This document shows, piece after piece, positions 1-10,848 of a stretch of DNA of 64,000 nt (within the stretch, counting starts at the first letter, position 1; each line of letters begins with the position of its first letter). The notes below the pieces were generated by a model. That model saw only the letters and a list, made by a program, of their open reading frames with translations. It was not told where the DNA came from and ran no database searches. Source of the DNA: Pseudomicrostroma phylloplanum (taxonomy: Eukaryota; Basidiomycota; Exobasidiomycetes; Microstromatales); contig BCHS01000002.1 in NCBI GenBank assembly GCA_039545275.1, positions 62,001 to 126,000 on the forward strand, written 5' to 3'. Both the position numbers and the translations under genes were made by a program.

Positions 1-284
1 ATGCAGCATCGAAGAAACGGCGGCACCTCATAATATTTTGCTTCTGCCCCTCCGCACATGCCCTTGGAAGTTTTCATCATAAAGCACCACCACCACCATG
101 TAGCCTACACTTCAGCACGTGAACCACGATGACAGTATTCAGATTTTCGAAGAGAGGCAAGACTCGTGACGTCGGGTATAGATGGAAGGGTATAACCTCT
201 TCCTGGAGGTGAACATCAATGGGTCGTTTACAGACTCCGAGACTCTCTAAGTCTGCCGCATCCCACAAGACAAGTACACCCTCT
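1..284. other. 3' flank of the broken PD-(D/E)XK-like gene
   Basis: Only short, composition-driven open frames occur here on both strands, and none has a recognisable motif. I take it as the downstream flank of the minus-strand gene that ends at 285. Confidence 0.4.
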
Positions 285-1426
285 TCACGGTCGAGCCCTC
301 AGAGCGTCCAGCATCCCCAAGATTGTCGGCCGCCAGGTGTTCAAGATCCACTGGAGCACTCGTTGGAGGAGGAGCTGCAATTGGAACATGACCTCCGGAG
401 TGTCGACGAATCCGCCCCAGATCCTGACGAGGTGGATGCCGTCTCTGGCAGTGGGGATGGCAGAACCCGTGGTGGGGCTCGTCCGGCTCTTGACTTCCTG
501 GGGTCGGAGCTCAAACGCAACGAAGGCCTCCCAGATTGGTCCTACGGAACACAGAACGAGGACAGGTAACTGCGGAGCAGCCTGAGCACCGGGCAGCGAC
601 TGATAGCTGTCGGTGAGGGTCTTCAGCATCGCCAGCGCCTTTGCAGCGCCGTGCGCCGCCTGGTTCTCTGCCGCCATCAGCACACCAGTGTCTGGCTTTG
701 CCTCGTATATTACACACGGGAAGGCCATGTTGGTGGCCGTAGAAGATGCGAAAGGCTCAAGACCGTGAAGTCCTTTGAGCTCTTTCAGCACGGCGTCGGT
801 GAATGATACTTCGACGTCTGCATCCTGTACAGCTATGCCAAACATGACGTCCGGAGTTGGCATCGAGAGCCAATGGTTCGTCGGACTAGTTGGCCCTACC
901 GTGATAAGAAATCTCTCATCGACGCACTCAGAGAGGATTCATCGACGCACTCAGAGAGGGCCTCGTGCTGAAAGACTTCGAGAACTTTGGTGTTGAATCT
1001 CATCCACATGACCTCCTGGGACAGTGCGTATTTCTTCACCTCTCCAGCAAGTAAGCTTGCACTGTCTCTCAAAGCAGTCGTCGAGCTGCTGAGTGTGTTG
1101 CCATCATTGGCCGAAGAGGTGGTTTGAGTCGGACTGAAGGCCAACAGACTCTCCAATATCAGATTTCGAGTCAAGTTGCTGACGAAGCTGTGGACATGAG
1201 CAGGCCAAAGGTCTGCTTTGAGTCGGTCAATGAAAATCTTTGCCGAGCTGAGATGGTCGGTCCGATAAAGCTTCGTCCCTACAAACTGGTTCGACGTGTT
1301 GGATTGTTCGGAGACGGGATCGGAGAGACTGGAGAGGCGGCTAGAAGTGCCGCTCCTGCTGGCACTTGGGGCGCGAGGGGATGATCTGGGACCGCCTCGG
1401 CCACTGCTAGAGCCTGAATCAGACAT
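285..1426 (-). pseudogene. PD-(D/E)XK nuclease-like protein, frame broken by a 23-bp tandem duplication
   Basis: Two minus-strand frames together look like one gene of about 370 codons. The upstream part starts at ATG 1426 with a Ser/Arg/Pro-rich leader and runs to a stop at 896. The downstream part is open from about 935 to the stop at 285. The downstream part carries a PDVMFGI strand and a VIYEAKPDTG strand, the D and E-x-K of a PD-(D/E)XK fold. It is followed by an AENQAAHGAAKAL helix and the VLCSVGPIWEAFVAF segment typical of the fungal PDDEXK_12-like family (family from memory). A 21-bp identical direct repeat, offset by 23 bp (916-936 and 939-959), lies exactly between the parts. Dropping one 23-bp unit restores a continuous frame with no stop. 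No nuclease activity is demonstrated. Recent mutation and assembly error are both possible. Confidence 0.6.
916..959. repeat. 21-bp direct repeat, 23-bp offset
   Basis: Two identical 21-bp copies (916-936 and 939-959) are separated by 2 bp. The 23-bp offset is not a multiple of three, so the duplication shifts the minus-strand frame between the two halves of the nuclease-like gene. Confidence 0.9.
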
Positions 1427-2298
1427 CTGGTTGGGACAGGGTGGTGTTGAGATTAACAGAAGTGGGTGAGAGGGTGTCAAGAGTGGTTTCAGGTGTGAGC
1501 CCCAACTCAAACATGGCAATCCAATGAGAAAGCAGGCGGCCGCGTGCGTTCGTCACCCCCCCCCCCCTTTCCGTTCCGGCTGCAGTCCGCGTCGTAGTCA
1601 ACTTGCGCCGCCGTGAAGGATAAGACGGACAAGAGCTTGGTGAGATCGCCCCGCCAGCAAGTCCCCGCCTGTGGCTCTGTGGAGGATCGTGCCTTGGCTT
1701 GCGATGCCAATCTGACATGAAGGTGAGATGGTCAGCTGCAAACAAAGGCAACTTTGTGCTTATTACGCCCATGCAAGATCGTCAGCTCTGTATGACAGCC
1801 AGCCACGCCCCCGCGCCCCCGCACGGCATAGCACCGCAAATCACGGAAAGCCCAAAAGCTCGGCAGCTCGGGCTCCGACCGGCGGAGAAGGGTGTGCGGG
1901 GTAAAATTGGAAATGGGAGGCCGGGCAGGGCAAGGCGCAGAGGCTGCTGCAAAGAGGGGCAGCACATGGCCAAGGTGACCAGGAGGGATGATTGTCATAC
2001 TTCGCTCTCAGAGGCAAGAGCTGCTTGGCATCTCTCCACCGAGTGGTACAAAAAGGTCGACCACGCCGTTCCATTTCGAGCAAGGTCCGTCCCTTGAGGG
2101 GTCAGTGCTACTACATCTTCTTCTTCCTTGCCTTACTTCATCCACGCTCACACACGCGCCCTCAGGCACACACCTCCACACACACACATTTCGTTCCTGG
2201 ATCCCCTGACCCTCCCTACTTCAACCCGCTCAGCCCTTCTTTGCCTGGTCGACCTCGACCCAATCTTCACCACTGCCACCTCCTTGCCCTCGTCCGCC
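1427..2298. other. Divergent intergenic region, nuclease-like gene and CYP53
   Basis: This 870-bp gap must hold the promoters of the minus-strand nuclease-like gene and the plus-strand P450. It contains a run of 12 C at 1556-1567 and CA-rich, pyrimidine-rich sequence just before the P450 start. I see no gene or clear regulatory motif. Confidence 0.5.
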
Positions 2299-3879
2299 AT
2301 GTCTGTCATCACCAGCTACCTCTCCCAGGCAGCCCAGTGGGCCACTGCCTCTGCGCAAAACTCCCTCGCAGCCCTCGTGGCTCTCCTCGCAATCTACGTC
2401 GTCTACGTACTCTCCGCCTCACCTCATGCCTCCCTACCCGGTCCCTTCCTTGCCAAGTTCACCAACCTATGGATGGCAAGGCAAGCCATGCTAGGCGAGC
2501 GATCCCTCGTCATTCACGAGGAGCACAAGAAGCACGGCACCTTTGTCCGGCTCGGTCCCAACCACGTATCCATCGCAGACCCAGCAGCCCTCAATGCAGT
2601 CTATGGCCACTCCACCGGCACGACCAAGTCGGAATTCTACGACGCCTTTGCCGCCCCTAACTTCCCACGGGGACTCTTCAATACTCGCTCTCGACCCGAG
2701 CACACACGCAAGAGGAAAATGGTCTCGCACACTTTTGCCCCCAAGAATGTTCAGGCCTTTGAGCCCTTTATCCGGCGGGAAGTAGAGACGCTCTGCGGGC
2801 GCTTCGACGAGTTTGCCAAAGCCGCCAAGGACAAGGGAGAAGGGTGGTTCACACTCGACGCGCTGGACTGGCTCAACTTCTATGCCTTTGACACGATTGC
2901 TTCCCTCGCCTTTGGCTCCGTCTTTGGTATGATGGAGCAAGGGAGGGATGACGCCGACGTCGTTTTCGAAAATGCAGATGGGACCACTAGGGTGGAGACG
3001 GTCCCCGCCGTGAGGATCATCAATGAGCGCGGCGAGTACTCGGCGACAATGGGCTATGTCCCCGTGTACCTTCGCCCTCTTGCTGCTCGGATCCCCTGGT
3101 TTGCCAACCGACTAAAGTCAGTCAAGAGACTGACGGGCATCGCCGTCGCCAAGGTCAATCAGCGACTCAAGGAGGGAAGCGAGCGTGACGACCTCCTCTC
3201 GCGCCTCTCTTCTGGAAAGGACGAGTCTGGACAGCCCATGGGTAAAGAAGAGCTCACCAGCGAGGCCCTCACTCAGCTGATCGCCGGCAGCGACACCACT
3301 TCGAACACATCCGCCGCTCTCCTCTACCACGTCATGACGCACCCCGAGGTCAAGTTGAAGCTGGTCAAAGAGCTCGACGAGAGCCTCAAGAGCGTAGACG
3401 CAGGCGACGTGCCCGTGGGCACCGACGTCGCTGAGCTTCCCTACTTCAACGCAGTCATCTCCGAGTCGCTCCGCTACCACTCCACATCCTCCATGGGCCT
3501 CCCCCGTCTGGTACCAGAGGGAGGCGCAGTCATCTGCGGCAAGCACTTCCCAGCCGGAACAACCCTCTCCGTACCCGCCTACACCATCCACCGTAACCAA
3601 TCCGTCTGGGGATCCGATGCAGACTCGTACAATCCGGACCGATGGCTAGCGACAAACGACGCCCGCGCCACCTTCGAAAAGGCCTTTGTACCCTTCAGTA
3701 TCGGTCCCCGCGCATGCGTGGGACGTAACGTGGCCCTACTGGAGCTGCAGCTGCTGCTGTCGACCCTCTTCAGGAGGTACGAGTTTGAGCTTGGCCAGCC
3801 GGGACAGGAGATGAAGACCATCGAGGGATTCTTGAGGAAGCCAGTCGCTTTGCCCGTCAAGATCAAGCAGAGGCAATGA
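2299..3879 (+). CDS. Cytochrome P450, CYP53-type benzoate 4-monooxygenase
   Basis: Intronless 526-aa P450. A membrane anchor (NSLAALVALLAIYVVYVL, residues about 20-37) precedes the proline hinge LPGPF. The I-helix has AGSDTTSN, the K-helix has the E-x-x-R of ESLRYH, and the heme loop is FSIGPRACVGRN with the cysteine ligand. The block KSEFYDAF, GLFNTRSRPEHTRKRKMVSHTF is what I know from CYP53 enzymes, ER-bound monooxygenases that para-hydroxylate benzoate with a P450 reductase partner and feed the beta-ketoadipate route. An ATG exists 57 codons upstream in frame, but 2299 starts the anchor and fits family length. No catabolic neighbours are present. The P450 fold is certain; the CYP53 assignment is strong, and the substrate is inferred from family. 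Confidence 0.9.
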   Translation: MSVITSYLSQAAQWATASAQNSLAALVALLAIYVVYVLSASPHASLPGPFLAKFTNLWMARQAMLGERSLVIHEEHKKHGTFVRLGPNHVSIADPAALNAVYGHSTGTTKSEFYDAFAAPNFPRGLFNTRSRPEHTRKRKMVSHTFAPKNVQAFEPFIRREVETLCGRFDEFAKAAKDKGEGWFTLDALDWLNFYAFDTIASLAFGSVFGMMEQGRDDADVVFENADGTTRVETVPAVRIINERGEYSATMGYVPVYLRPLAARIPWFANRLKSVKRLTGIAVAKVNQRLKEGSERDDLLSRLSSGKDESGQPMGKEELTSEALTQLIAGSDTTSNTSAALLYHVMTHPEVKLKLVKELDESLKSVDAGDVPVGTDVAELPYFNAVISESLRYHSTSSMGLPRLVPEGGAVICGKHFPAGTTLSVPAYTIHRNQSVWGSDADSYNPDRWLATNDARATFEKAFVPFSIGPRACVGRNVALLELQLLLSTLFRRYEFELGQPGQEMKTIEGFLRKPVALPVKIKQRQ

Positions 3880-4152
3880 GCGAGGGAAGGTGCAGGAAGT
3901 CCAGGGGGAGGGAAAGGGGGTCAGAGGAGGAAAGTGAAAGAAGGAGGATGGAGGGTGGTGGGAAAACGATGACTCTATCGTCTGCTCAGTCTGTATCTGA
4001 GAGTCGTGGACCAGGAATTCTGAGTCTCGGTCCGACTGCGCGTGACTCGAGCTGCAAATGTATATAATCAATCGACACGAATCAATATACGAAGAGAGCA
4101 AAGACGTGCTGGAGCGCAGAATCCTAATCATTCATTTCATTCCCCTCTTTCT

Positions 4153-5392
4153 TTACTTGAGCTTGTTAAAGACCTTCTGCAGTCCAGTCTTGACCTTGTC
4201 CCCCCCTCCTCCTCCTCCTCCTCCAGAAGCAGTATAGCTCGGCTCAGGCCCGGCTTTGGCCTTGAGTCCGCACGACTCATCATCCTCATCCTCCGCACCG
4301 AGCCTGACACGATGTCCCTCATTAGGTCTTCCAGAAAGGACGGGCGTTCCATCAGCGGCCCAAGTGATGCGCTGCACGCACGTCGCTCTTGGCCCATCCT
4401 CCCTCTCTAGCGAGTGGAAAACAATAAACCAATGTCCCTCCACGCCTTGCACTACACATGCCCCTCCCGGTCCACGAATACCCCTATGATGGTCCGTATA
4501 AAGAAGTGGTTTACCTGATGGCTCGTACGGACCCTGTAGGCCAGAGCGGGAGATGGAGTACGAGGTGACGTACCCGTCTGTAGTGAATGTCCCGCTGGAG
4601 AAGAAGAGACAGTACGTCCCCGACTCCGGGTGATGCGTGAGGTAAGGCGCCTCGAGTAGGTCACCCTGGTACCCTGCGTGAGGAGCTTGCAAAGGTACAC
4701 GCTCCCCGCTGAACCCAAGCCCATCGCTGCTTAGCTTCTGCAACCAGATCTGCGGGCCCTTGGTGTACATCCTATCATAGTCGTTCTTATATACCAACCA
4801 CCTCTGTCCATCGTGATCCACAAAGGGCTGAGGATCGATACATCCTCCAGTTTCTCCACGGGAAACGAGGGGACCGTGAGAGATGAACTTGTAGGGGCCC
4901 AAGGGACCACCTTGAGTGTAGGCGACGCCGATGGATTGTTTACCTGAGCCGAGATCTTGGGTGGAGACGTACATTAGGTGGCCGGGGCGACCTTCCGGGG
5001 CAGATATGACTTCGGGGGCCCAGAAGAAGCCCTACGGAGTGGGGTAGAGGGGAGAAGAAGGGGGGATGGGGAGGGGAAGGTATGATCAGCTCCTCCACCC
5101 CTCAGGTACAGAGAACCATTCGCGCCCTCGCCCTCGCTCGCCCTTCGTCCCGCCCTTTGTCGCCTCCACTCACCTCCGTCCCAGTCCAAGGCGGGAAGGG
5201 CCCGGGCAGGACCTCCTTATCCCACTTTGTCCAACTACAGAAATCATCGCTATAGGCCGCCTGGATGTTCTTCCCGCAGCCATTTGTGCCAAAGGCGTAC
5301 CATTTCTTGGAGTGGGGGTCGTAGTAGACGCCTGGATCTGCGAGCTCGGGGACGACGGGGTTGCAGTACCCTAGGTGCGGGTGGGGAGGCAT
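4153..5392 (-). CDS. Glycoside hydrolase family 43 protein (arabinanase/xylosidase type)
   Basis: Two exons (5392-5174, 5031-4153) give 365 aa. The intron has a GTGAGT donor and TAG acceptor and joins in phase 0, producing the GH43 hallmark GFFWAPEV. Expected catalytic residues are visible: the base in LADPGVYYD (D19), a pKa-modulating Asp in CIDPQPF, and the acid Glu in LLEAPYL. The fold is a five-bladed propeller acting on arabinan or xylan side chains. No signal peptide is present, since the protein starts MPPHPHLGYCNPV, so the product looks cytosolic or unconventionally exported. The C-terminus has a run of nine glycines followed by a basic DKVKTGLQKVFNKLK tail not usual for the family. 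It converges with the P450 gene, with 273 bp between stops. Confidence 0.88.
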
Positions 5393-5931
5393 GCTGAACT
5401 AGACTCTTGTATCGAGGTAAGGTGTTTTGTGGTAAGGGAATCTGCCAGTCGAAAGTATCCTACGAAGGACACGAGGCCTCAAAGGCAGGCTATGCAGTGG
5501 ACTTCTACTTGGGGTAGTCCAGTCTAACGCTATCGGAAAGCGGGGCCTCCACATTCGGCATAGATTTGGAACCCCGACCTTCCCACGGATCGTGCTGTGC
5601 TGAGAGCGGTGACGAAGAACGAAGGGGAGGAAGGGAAGGAGGGACACAGGCAGGGAGGATGGAAGGGCGAGCTTTGGGAGAAAGTAACGAGTTGCCATGA
5701 CGAGGTCAAGCGTCTGATCAGAGATTCAATGACAGCACTGGCAGATATAGAGACAGGGCGAGAAGATTCAGGGTCCACCTCTGAGTCGTATACGGAGCGG
5801 AGGGTGAGGTGTGTTCATTGTTACCTCCTTGTCCCTCTCTGTACTTGCAGACTCTGCATTTCTAGTCGTCAAGGATGACAGCTACGGTTCACTTTCATTG
5901 CCGACGTCTCTTCTATGCTTTCTGTCCCTCT
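5393..5931. other. Intergenic: GH43 promoter and DUF7721 gene 3' end
   Basis: This 539-bp stretch holds the promoter side of the minus-strand GH43 gene and the 3' flank of the next minus-strand gene. I see only short frames without motifs. Confidence 0.45.
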
Positions 5932-6946
5932 TTACATGAACTTCGAAGCGAGCACACCCATGTTTCCACCAGCTCCATACTTGAGCATGAGCTGCGCACA
6001 GAAGGAAGAAGAGAAGACGAGGTGTGGTCAAACTTCGCTCGCGACTCACACAAAGGTCAAAGAGTCTACCTGACGCCGCACTGTGACTCACCTTTGTGGC
6101 AGCAGATCCAGCCGAGTTGACGGCCGACTGCTTGTCACCGCCAGTGACCTCGCCGTTGGCCTGCTTCTGGTCGAACATTGCAGCGGCTTGAGCCATGGCC
6201 ATCGAGATGATCTGCGCAGGGGAGGAAGGGGAGCAACGGTGGAATACAGCATGTGAGAAGATCGAATAGTACAGTACTCGCAATCGAGGAGCGAAGGCGA
6301 CTCACCTTCTGCTGCATACCACCACTGCTAGAGCTCGAGTCTCCCGATGAACCGCCGAGCATGCCGGCGAGACCACCACCGCTGAGCATGCTCTTCACAG
6401 AAGAGACGCTGATGTACACAAAGGAGGTAAAGTCACAATTCATGGTGCCTCCCACTTACTTCGCCCGTTTCGAACGACTGAATACTCACGCAGCAGCATT
6501 TCCAATCTCGGTAGAGTGAGCCTCGCCGCCCTGGTTGACCCTCTGCTCGTGCTGTTGCATCTCGTCCTCATCAACATCGTCTGGGTTCTGGTCGTTGTTC
6601 TGCAAGAAAGAGGCAGCTGTGAAGAATGGGTGGGTAAGGCGACGCAGAAGGCAGGTAGGTTAGGCTTTGCTACCAGGAACGACAGCAGCTCATTTCAACT
6701 CGCAGCGCCCACTGCTAAGCCTCGCTCTCCCTCCCCTGCAGCGCAGCACTCCTCTCTTTTTCTCTCACTCTCTCACTCACCGTTCCCGAAAAGGTCCGAA
6801 TCACCGCTATTCTGGGTGTCATGCTGCGAGGCGAGCGAAGCCAGTGAAGAGAAGTCGAAGCCTCCACTGCCGCCGCCGCCGCTGCTGCCACCGCCGCCGC
6901 TCTGGCCGCTGAGGTACTTCTGGCCCATGGAGATGATGCTGTCCAT
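5932..6946 (-). CDS. DUF7721-type small protein (beta-flanking-like)
   Basis: Five exons (6946-6781, 6616-6490, 6408-6306, 6211-6092, 5991-5932), all with GTGAGT donors, join in consistent phase to 191 aa. The protein starts MDSIISMGQKYLSG and passes through Gly/Ser-rich linkers. It then has an ordered block reading AASFLQNNDQNPDDVDEDEMQ then HEQRVNQG, an Ala-rich helix (MAMAQAAAMFDQKQ), and the terminus GVLASKFM. This matches my memory of a fungal family carried as DUF7721 or 'beta-flanking protein', which has no established function. No signal peptide or membrane segment is seen. The last coding exon is only 60 nt. The start is the first ATG after the promoter and fits family length. Confidence 0.75.
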
Positions 6947-7596
6947 TGTGAAGTTGTAAGTGGGAGTGGGGGTGAGATGAGTTGTTTGAAGTAGTAAGAT
7001 GTCAGAGTGTAGAAGAGAAAAAAAGGAACATCCCGTCTAGTCTAAGGTTCGCCTTCGCCCTGGCTCGCCTTGCTGTGCGTGCTCCTTTTGCTCTTTGCTC
7101 TGGTCTGTTCTGCTCGGCACGGCTCCTGCTCCACATACGCGTCGGCTCATTGAAGGGACGCAACGCAACGCATCGCAACATCACAGCCACCTCGTGCAGT
7201 GGCAAGCGAGAAAACCTAAAGCCATCGAGCGCCCAGCGTCCAGCGGCAAGAAGAGATGACAGGTCGAGCAAGGGGGGGCTCGGGGGAAGGAAAGCCGCAA
7301 GCTGCACAGGAGCATACATGTACTGCTCGACTTTGAGTCCGCAAGAGAGTCGGACGAAGTTGTTCTGTTGGACAAGAAGACAGACAATCGATAGGAGTGG
7401 TGGGAAATGGTGAGAAGTCCGAACACAAGAGACACAGAGAAAGAGAGAGGGCACGACGCTGCGACACGCCTCTCTGAAGTACATTTTGGAGACCTTCGCA
7501 GGCCTTGGCACGGGATTTAGGGGCCACACACCCGTCCTTCTCCCGCCCACTTTTGCCGTCTGACTAAAGCCTACACCTCCTCCTTCAACGCCCCTC
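6947..7596. other. Intergenic: DUF7721 gene promoter, GGC1 3' flank
   Basis: The gap is 650 bp. A long open frame exists on the minus strand (7002-7637), but it lacks codon bias and motifs and overlaps the GGC1 end, so I treat the stretch as non-coding. Confidence 0.45.
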
Positions 7597-8702
7597 TTAC
7601 ACCACCTTTCCGAACATTGGAATGAGTGTTTGAGCAAGGGTAAAGGAGAAGACGAGCTTAGGTCCCACGACCAAGATCTTCGGTGTGAGTCCCTTGAAGA
7701 AGGCCGTCATACCCTCGTGCTTGATCATATCCTTGATGATCGTCACTCCTCCCGTGGTACTCTCAAAGTTTGCATTCTGGATACGAGTCTTGACCACGTC
7801 TAGCGGTGCAGCGACGGTGATCGAGGCTACGGCTCCTCCGATGGAGGCGACAAAGTTCTGGCCCCAGGTAGCCTTGCCGAAGTCTTCTAGACCGAAGAGG
7901 TACTCCTTTGTGAATGCTGAGCCTCCAAAGAGGGCGAATGAGCCGGGAGCATTTCGAGCTGCTGTCCAGCCCCAACCACGGTACAGGGAGAGACCCTCGT
8001 CACCGACAATACGCAGGAAGCCACGAGAACGGAAGGCTTCCGGGTTGGTTTGACGCTTGATCTTCAGGACATCGAGGGGGAGGAGGACGATTTCTCCGAT
8101 ACCCACCAGACTGTAGAGAGAGAGGGATCAAGAGAGGACGCCTTAGCAAAACCTTCGTGTTTGATTGCCATCTCTCGCCCTTACTGATTACCTACCTTCC
8201 TGCTGTTGCGGACATGACACTCTTTCCATTCCTCTCTCCAAAAGTCGATGTGAAGGAGCTCTTGTAGTTGTGCGTCAGGTAGTCATTGACAAAGGGCTGT
8301 CCTCCAAACTTGTACACCCTGTGAGCAAGAGACGAGTGTGCGGCTGTCAGCAGGGATGCTCTCTCTTCCACATCTCTGCCCTGCTCGGACCCTGAGTCCC
8401 TCCCTTCCCCCAAGCCCATTTGCTTCGCTCCGCTACGCTACGCACCTCTGCAGCACCTTATATCCCGCGGCATATCCCAAACCAGGGAACAAACTCAGAG
8501 CCTTTGTGCTCAATGGTGCGCTTGCCTTGTCCTTGAAGATGACCTGTGAAAAGGCGAGTGACTTGTCCTTGTTGGACATCAACCGCTTGGCTACAGTGTC
8601 CACGGGATGGAAGACGGCGAGCTCGGCGATTCCCGACGTGCCCGAGCCTAGCAGGCGGGCCGTCGTGGATTCGCGCTTGGCGCCAGGGGGGAGGGGAGAC
8701 AT
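7597..8702 (-). CDS. GGC1: Mitochondrial GTP/GDP carrier
   Basis: Three exons (8702-8446, 8318-8196, 8110-7597) give 297 aa. It is a mitochondrial carrier with three repeats, each keeping the P-x-(D/E)-x-x-(K/R) signature: HPVDTVAKR, LPLDVLKIK and APLDVVKTR. Long stretches such as FPGLGYAAGYKVLQRVYK, GSLVGIGEIVLLPLDVLKIK and LTPKILVVGPKLVFSF agree with yeast Ggc1 as I know it. Ggc1 exchanges GTP for GDP across the inner membrane and links to mitochondrial iron handling. Donors are GTGCGT and GTAGGT, slightly off the local GTGAGT norm, but the phases join perfectly. No N-terminal presequence is expected in this family. Confidence 0.95.
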
Positions 8703-9512
8703 GGTCGGGTCGGATCGGCGGGAAAGGAGGGTCGTAGAGGAGAGGTCTCGTTAGTGTAAAAGAGGGGATTCCTGACTGCAAGAATTCAGGTAAAGGAAAG
8801 AGGGGACGGTGTAGGATGGACGAGGGCGGCGGGGAGGGCAAAATGCTGGGGAAAGCAGAGATACGGAAGGCGACGAAAAGGAAGAAGGGCAGCGGACTTT
8901 GATTGGTTCCGGCCAATCAATATTCCAGGCGCAGCATGCATGGCTGCAGCTAGAATGCCGTCTGTGCTCACGTCGTCTTCGTCACATTTGCCTCCGGCCT
9001 TGATGTTGATCTCGCCTTTGCACCTCTTCGCAACGCCTTTGTAAGCTACCTTCCGACTCCATGCGCCTCATGCGACTCCTATAATCTCCTCCTTTCTACT
9101 AGAATCGACTTACCAAGGGTCATGTCGCACCTTCCTAGCCCTGATGCGCTTCCGTGGTTACCTTCCCCTAAGGCTTAGCAGCTTGGTCTATAGGTCGAAA
9201 AGGGATGGGGATGAGGGTAACAGTGATTCTCGACCCCATCCATCTGCACAGGACAAAGTCGTTGCCAGTCACTTTGAGACCCTCAATGCTGTAGGAGACG
9301 GTTGTTGTTGGATGACAGGCGTTGGGGATGCGGAACGGGTCCATATCCTTCCACATGCCGAAAAAGACTGCACGCGTCTTGTGAGTTGAGTAGAAAGGTA
9401 CCTGCTGTTCAGACGGTGGCGCCCAGCTAATGTCTCGAGTCATCTTGATTCCCCAGATCCTGTGGCTCCAACTGATGGAGCTCGTTCCCATGACCATTCA
9501 TGAGAGGGCAAA
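8703..9512. other. Divergent intergenic region upstream of GGC1
   Basis: The 810-bp gap lies between the GGC1 start and the unknown plus-strand gene. It contains a 109-codon minus-strand open frame (9497-9168) with coding-like third positions, reported as a finding; I cannot assign it. Confidence 0.4.
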
Positions 9513-10848
9513 ATGGAAGGTCTCTCACGAGAACCTGCTCCCTCTCCAACACTCCATACACCGCCACCTCACAGACGGCGATCAGAGGAGAGCAATTCTT
9601 CGGCCGACGAGAGGGGACCTTCTCCTACTCGTGCGAGTGCTCGAGGAAGGCCTCCAAAGGGAGGACGAGCAGGAGTTCAGTTCAGCATGGCGGCCTCGTT
9701 GGGAGGAGATGATCTCATCAGGCTGGCCACGGAAGGAGAGCTTTGGAACGTTGTGCCTTCCGTCCTACGAGTTTCAGCTGGACATTTTTGACCTGAAACC
9801 CCTCACCATTTTCAAGGTCAAGAAGCCTGCAGAACCCGTAATGGTCTCTCGAGTGACCGGGGACGAGTTCTACCCCAATGTGCTCGAGCCTCAGCTGGAT
9901 AATTTGCAAGCTCCACTGTCAATCTTGACTGTGGTTGCTGTGGCTGTATCACAAAGCTATTCCATCAGTCGCTCAGCAGGGCGGAAGTACGGAGCAGCTT
10001 TCCTGGAGGAGTTGGACATCATGTCATACGTTGTGAACCTCCTAGGTTCCCCTACTCCCAGCTACTTCAGAGGGCTTCACAGACCTTCTGCCCTTCCTCC
10101 TCTCCCTCCTCTCCCTCAACCTGCATCCCCCTCACTTCCACAGCGAATACGCGAGTGGCCTCTCACCAAACCGCGTACACGCTCGGCGGCGGCGGCACCG
10201 CAGCTCCCCGAATTCTCCTCAAGTCCACCGAAAGGATACAAGAACAAGGAGAAGCTCGATCCCGAGCTGTACGAGATGCAGAGAGCACACATCGTGGATG
10301 AAGAGGCCACAGCTTCAACAGACGGCGAGCACGAGGATAGCAAAGGTAGTGGTGGGGCCAGGTCTTCCCGAGGCAGGCAAGCAGAACCTCGAGGGGACGA
10401 AAATCGCTCAAGTGGCGGTGACTCCTCGATGAACAGCTCCGATCTCTCTAGCATATCAATGCTCTCCCCCCCTCCTGGATTGCAGGACGCCAAAGACGCA
10501 ACGGCAGTGTCCATCGTCGCGGAGCAAGCGCAAGCACAAGGGCAAGGACAGGTGGAGCGTTCGCTCGCAGCAGGAAGAAGCCCCGACTCCGTAGCTTCAA
10601 GCGTGGCTCTGTGGCACGAGGAAGCGCAAAGCCTTGACGACAAGCAGGATATGCTCCTGGACGATTCACTTTCGGCTCTTGCAGACCAAATGCAAGCTCT
10701 CTCGAACGACGTCGATAGCAGCAGAGCCCCTGCACAGCTCTTCGACTTCCTGGTCAGTGCTGAACCTCTGGACATTACATCCGAGCTACAGGCAATTGAG
10801 CAGCGCAGGGAGGAGATGTTGGAACAGTGGGAGGACAGGCTGGGATAG
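9513..10848 (+). CDS. Unrecognised protein, frame shifted at a T5 run
   Basis: I do not recognise this gene. A first frame from ATG 9513 codes a Ser/Pro/Arg-rich leader and then GGDDLIRLATEGELWNVVPS, and meets a TGA at 9789-9791. A second frame carries on to the stop at 10846-10848 with convincing codon use (for example VSRVTGDEFYPNVLEPQ, KEKLDPELYEMQRAHIVDEE). Its acidic, Gln-rich C-terminus is probably coiled coil (SELQAIEQRREEMLEQWEDR). The second frame is also open upstream to an ATG at 9430, but that part reads poorly. Removing one T from TTTTT at 9785-9789 fuses the two good frames into about 444 aa. Alternatives are a small unrecognised intron or true +1 frameshifting. No domain, signal peptide or membrane helix is evident. 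Confidence 0.5.

Noticed and set aside
7002..7637. 211-codon open frame on the minus strand between the DUF7721 gene and GGC1
   Set aside because: No codon bias, no motif, odd composition, and it overlaps the GGC1 end; it is best read as non-coding.
9430..9512. ATG 9430 as start of the unknown gene
   Set aside because: The frame before about 9780 reads poorly, while the frame from 9513 has typical leader composition; kept only as an alternative.
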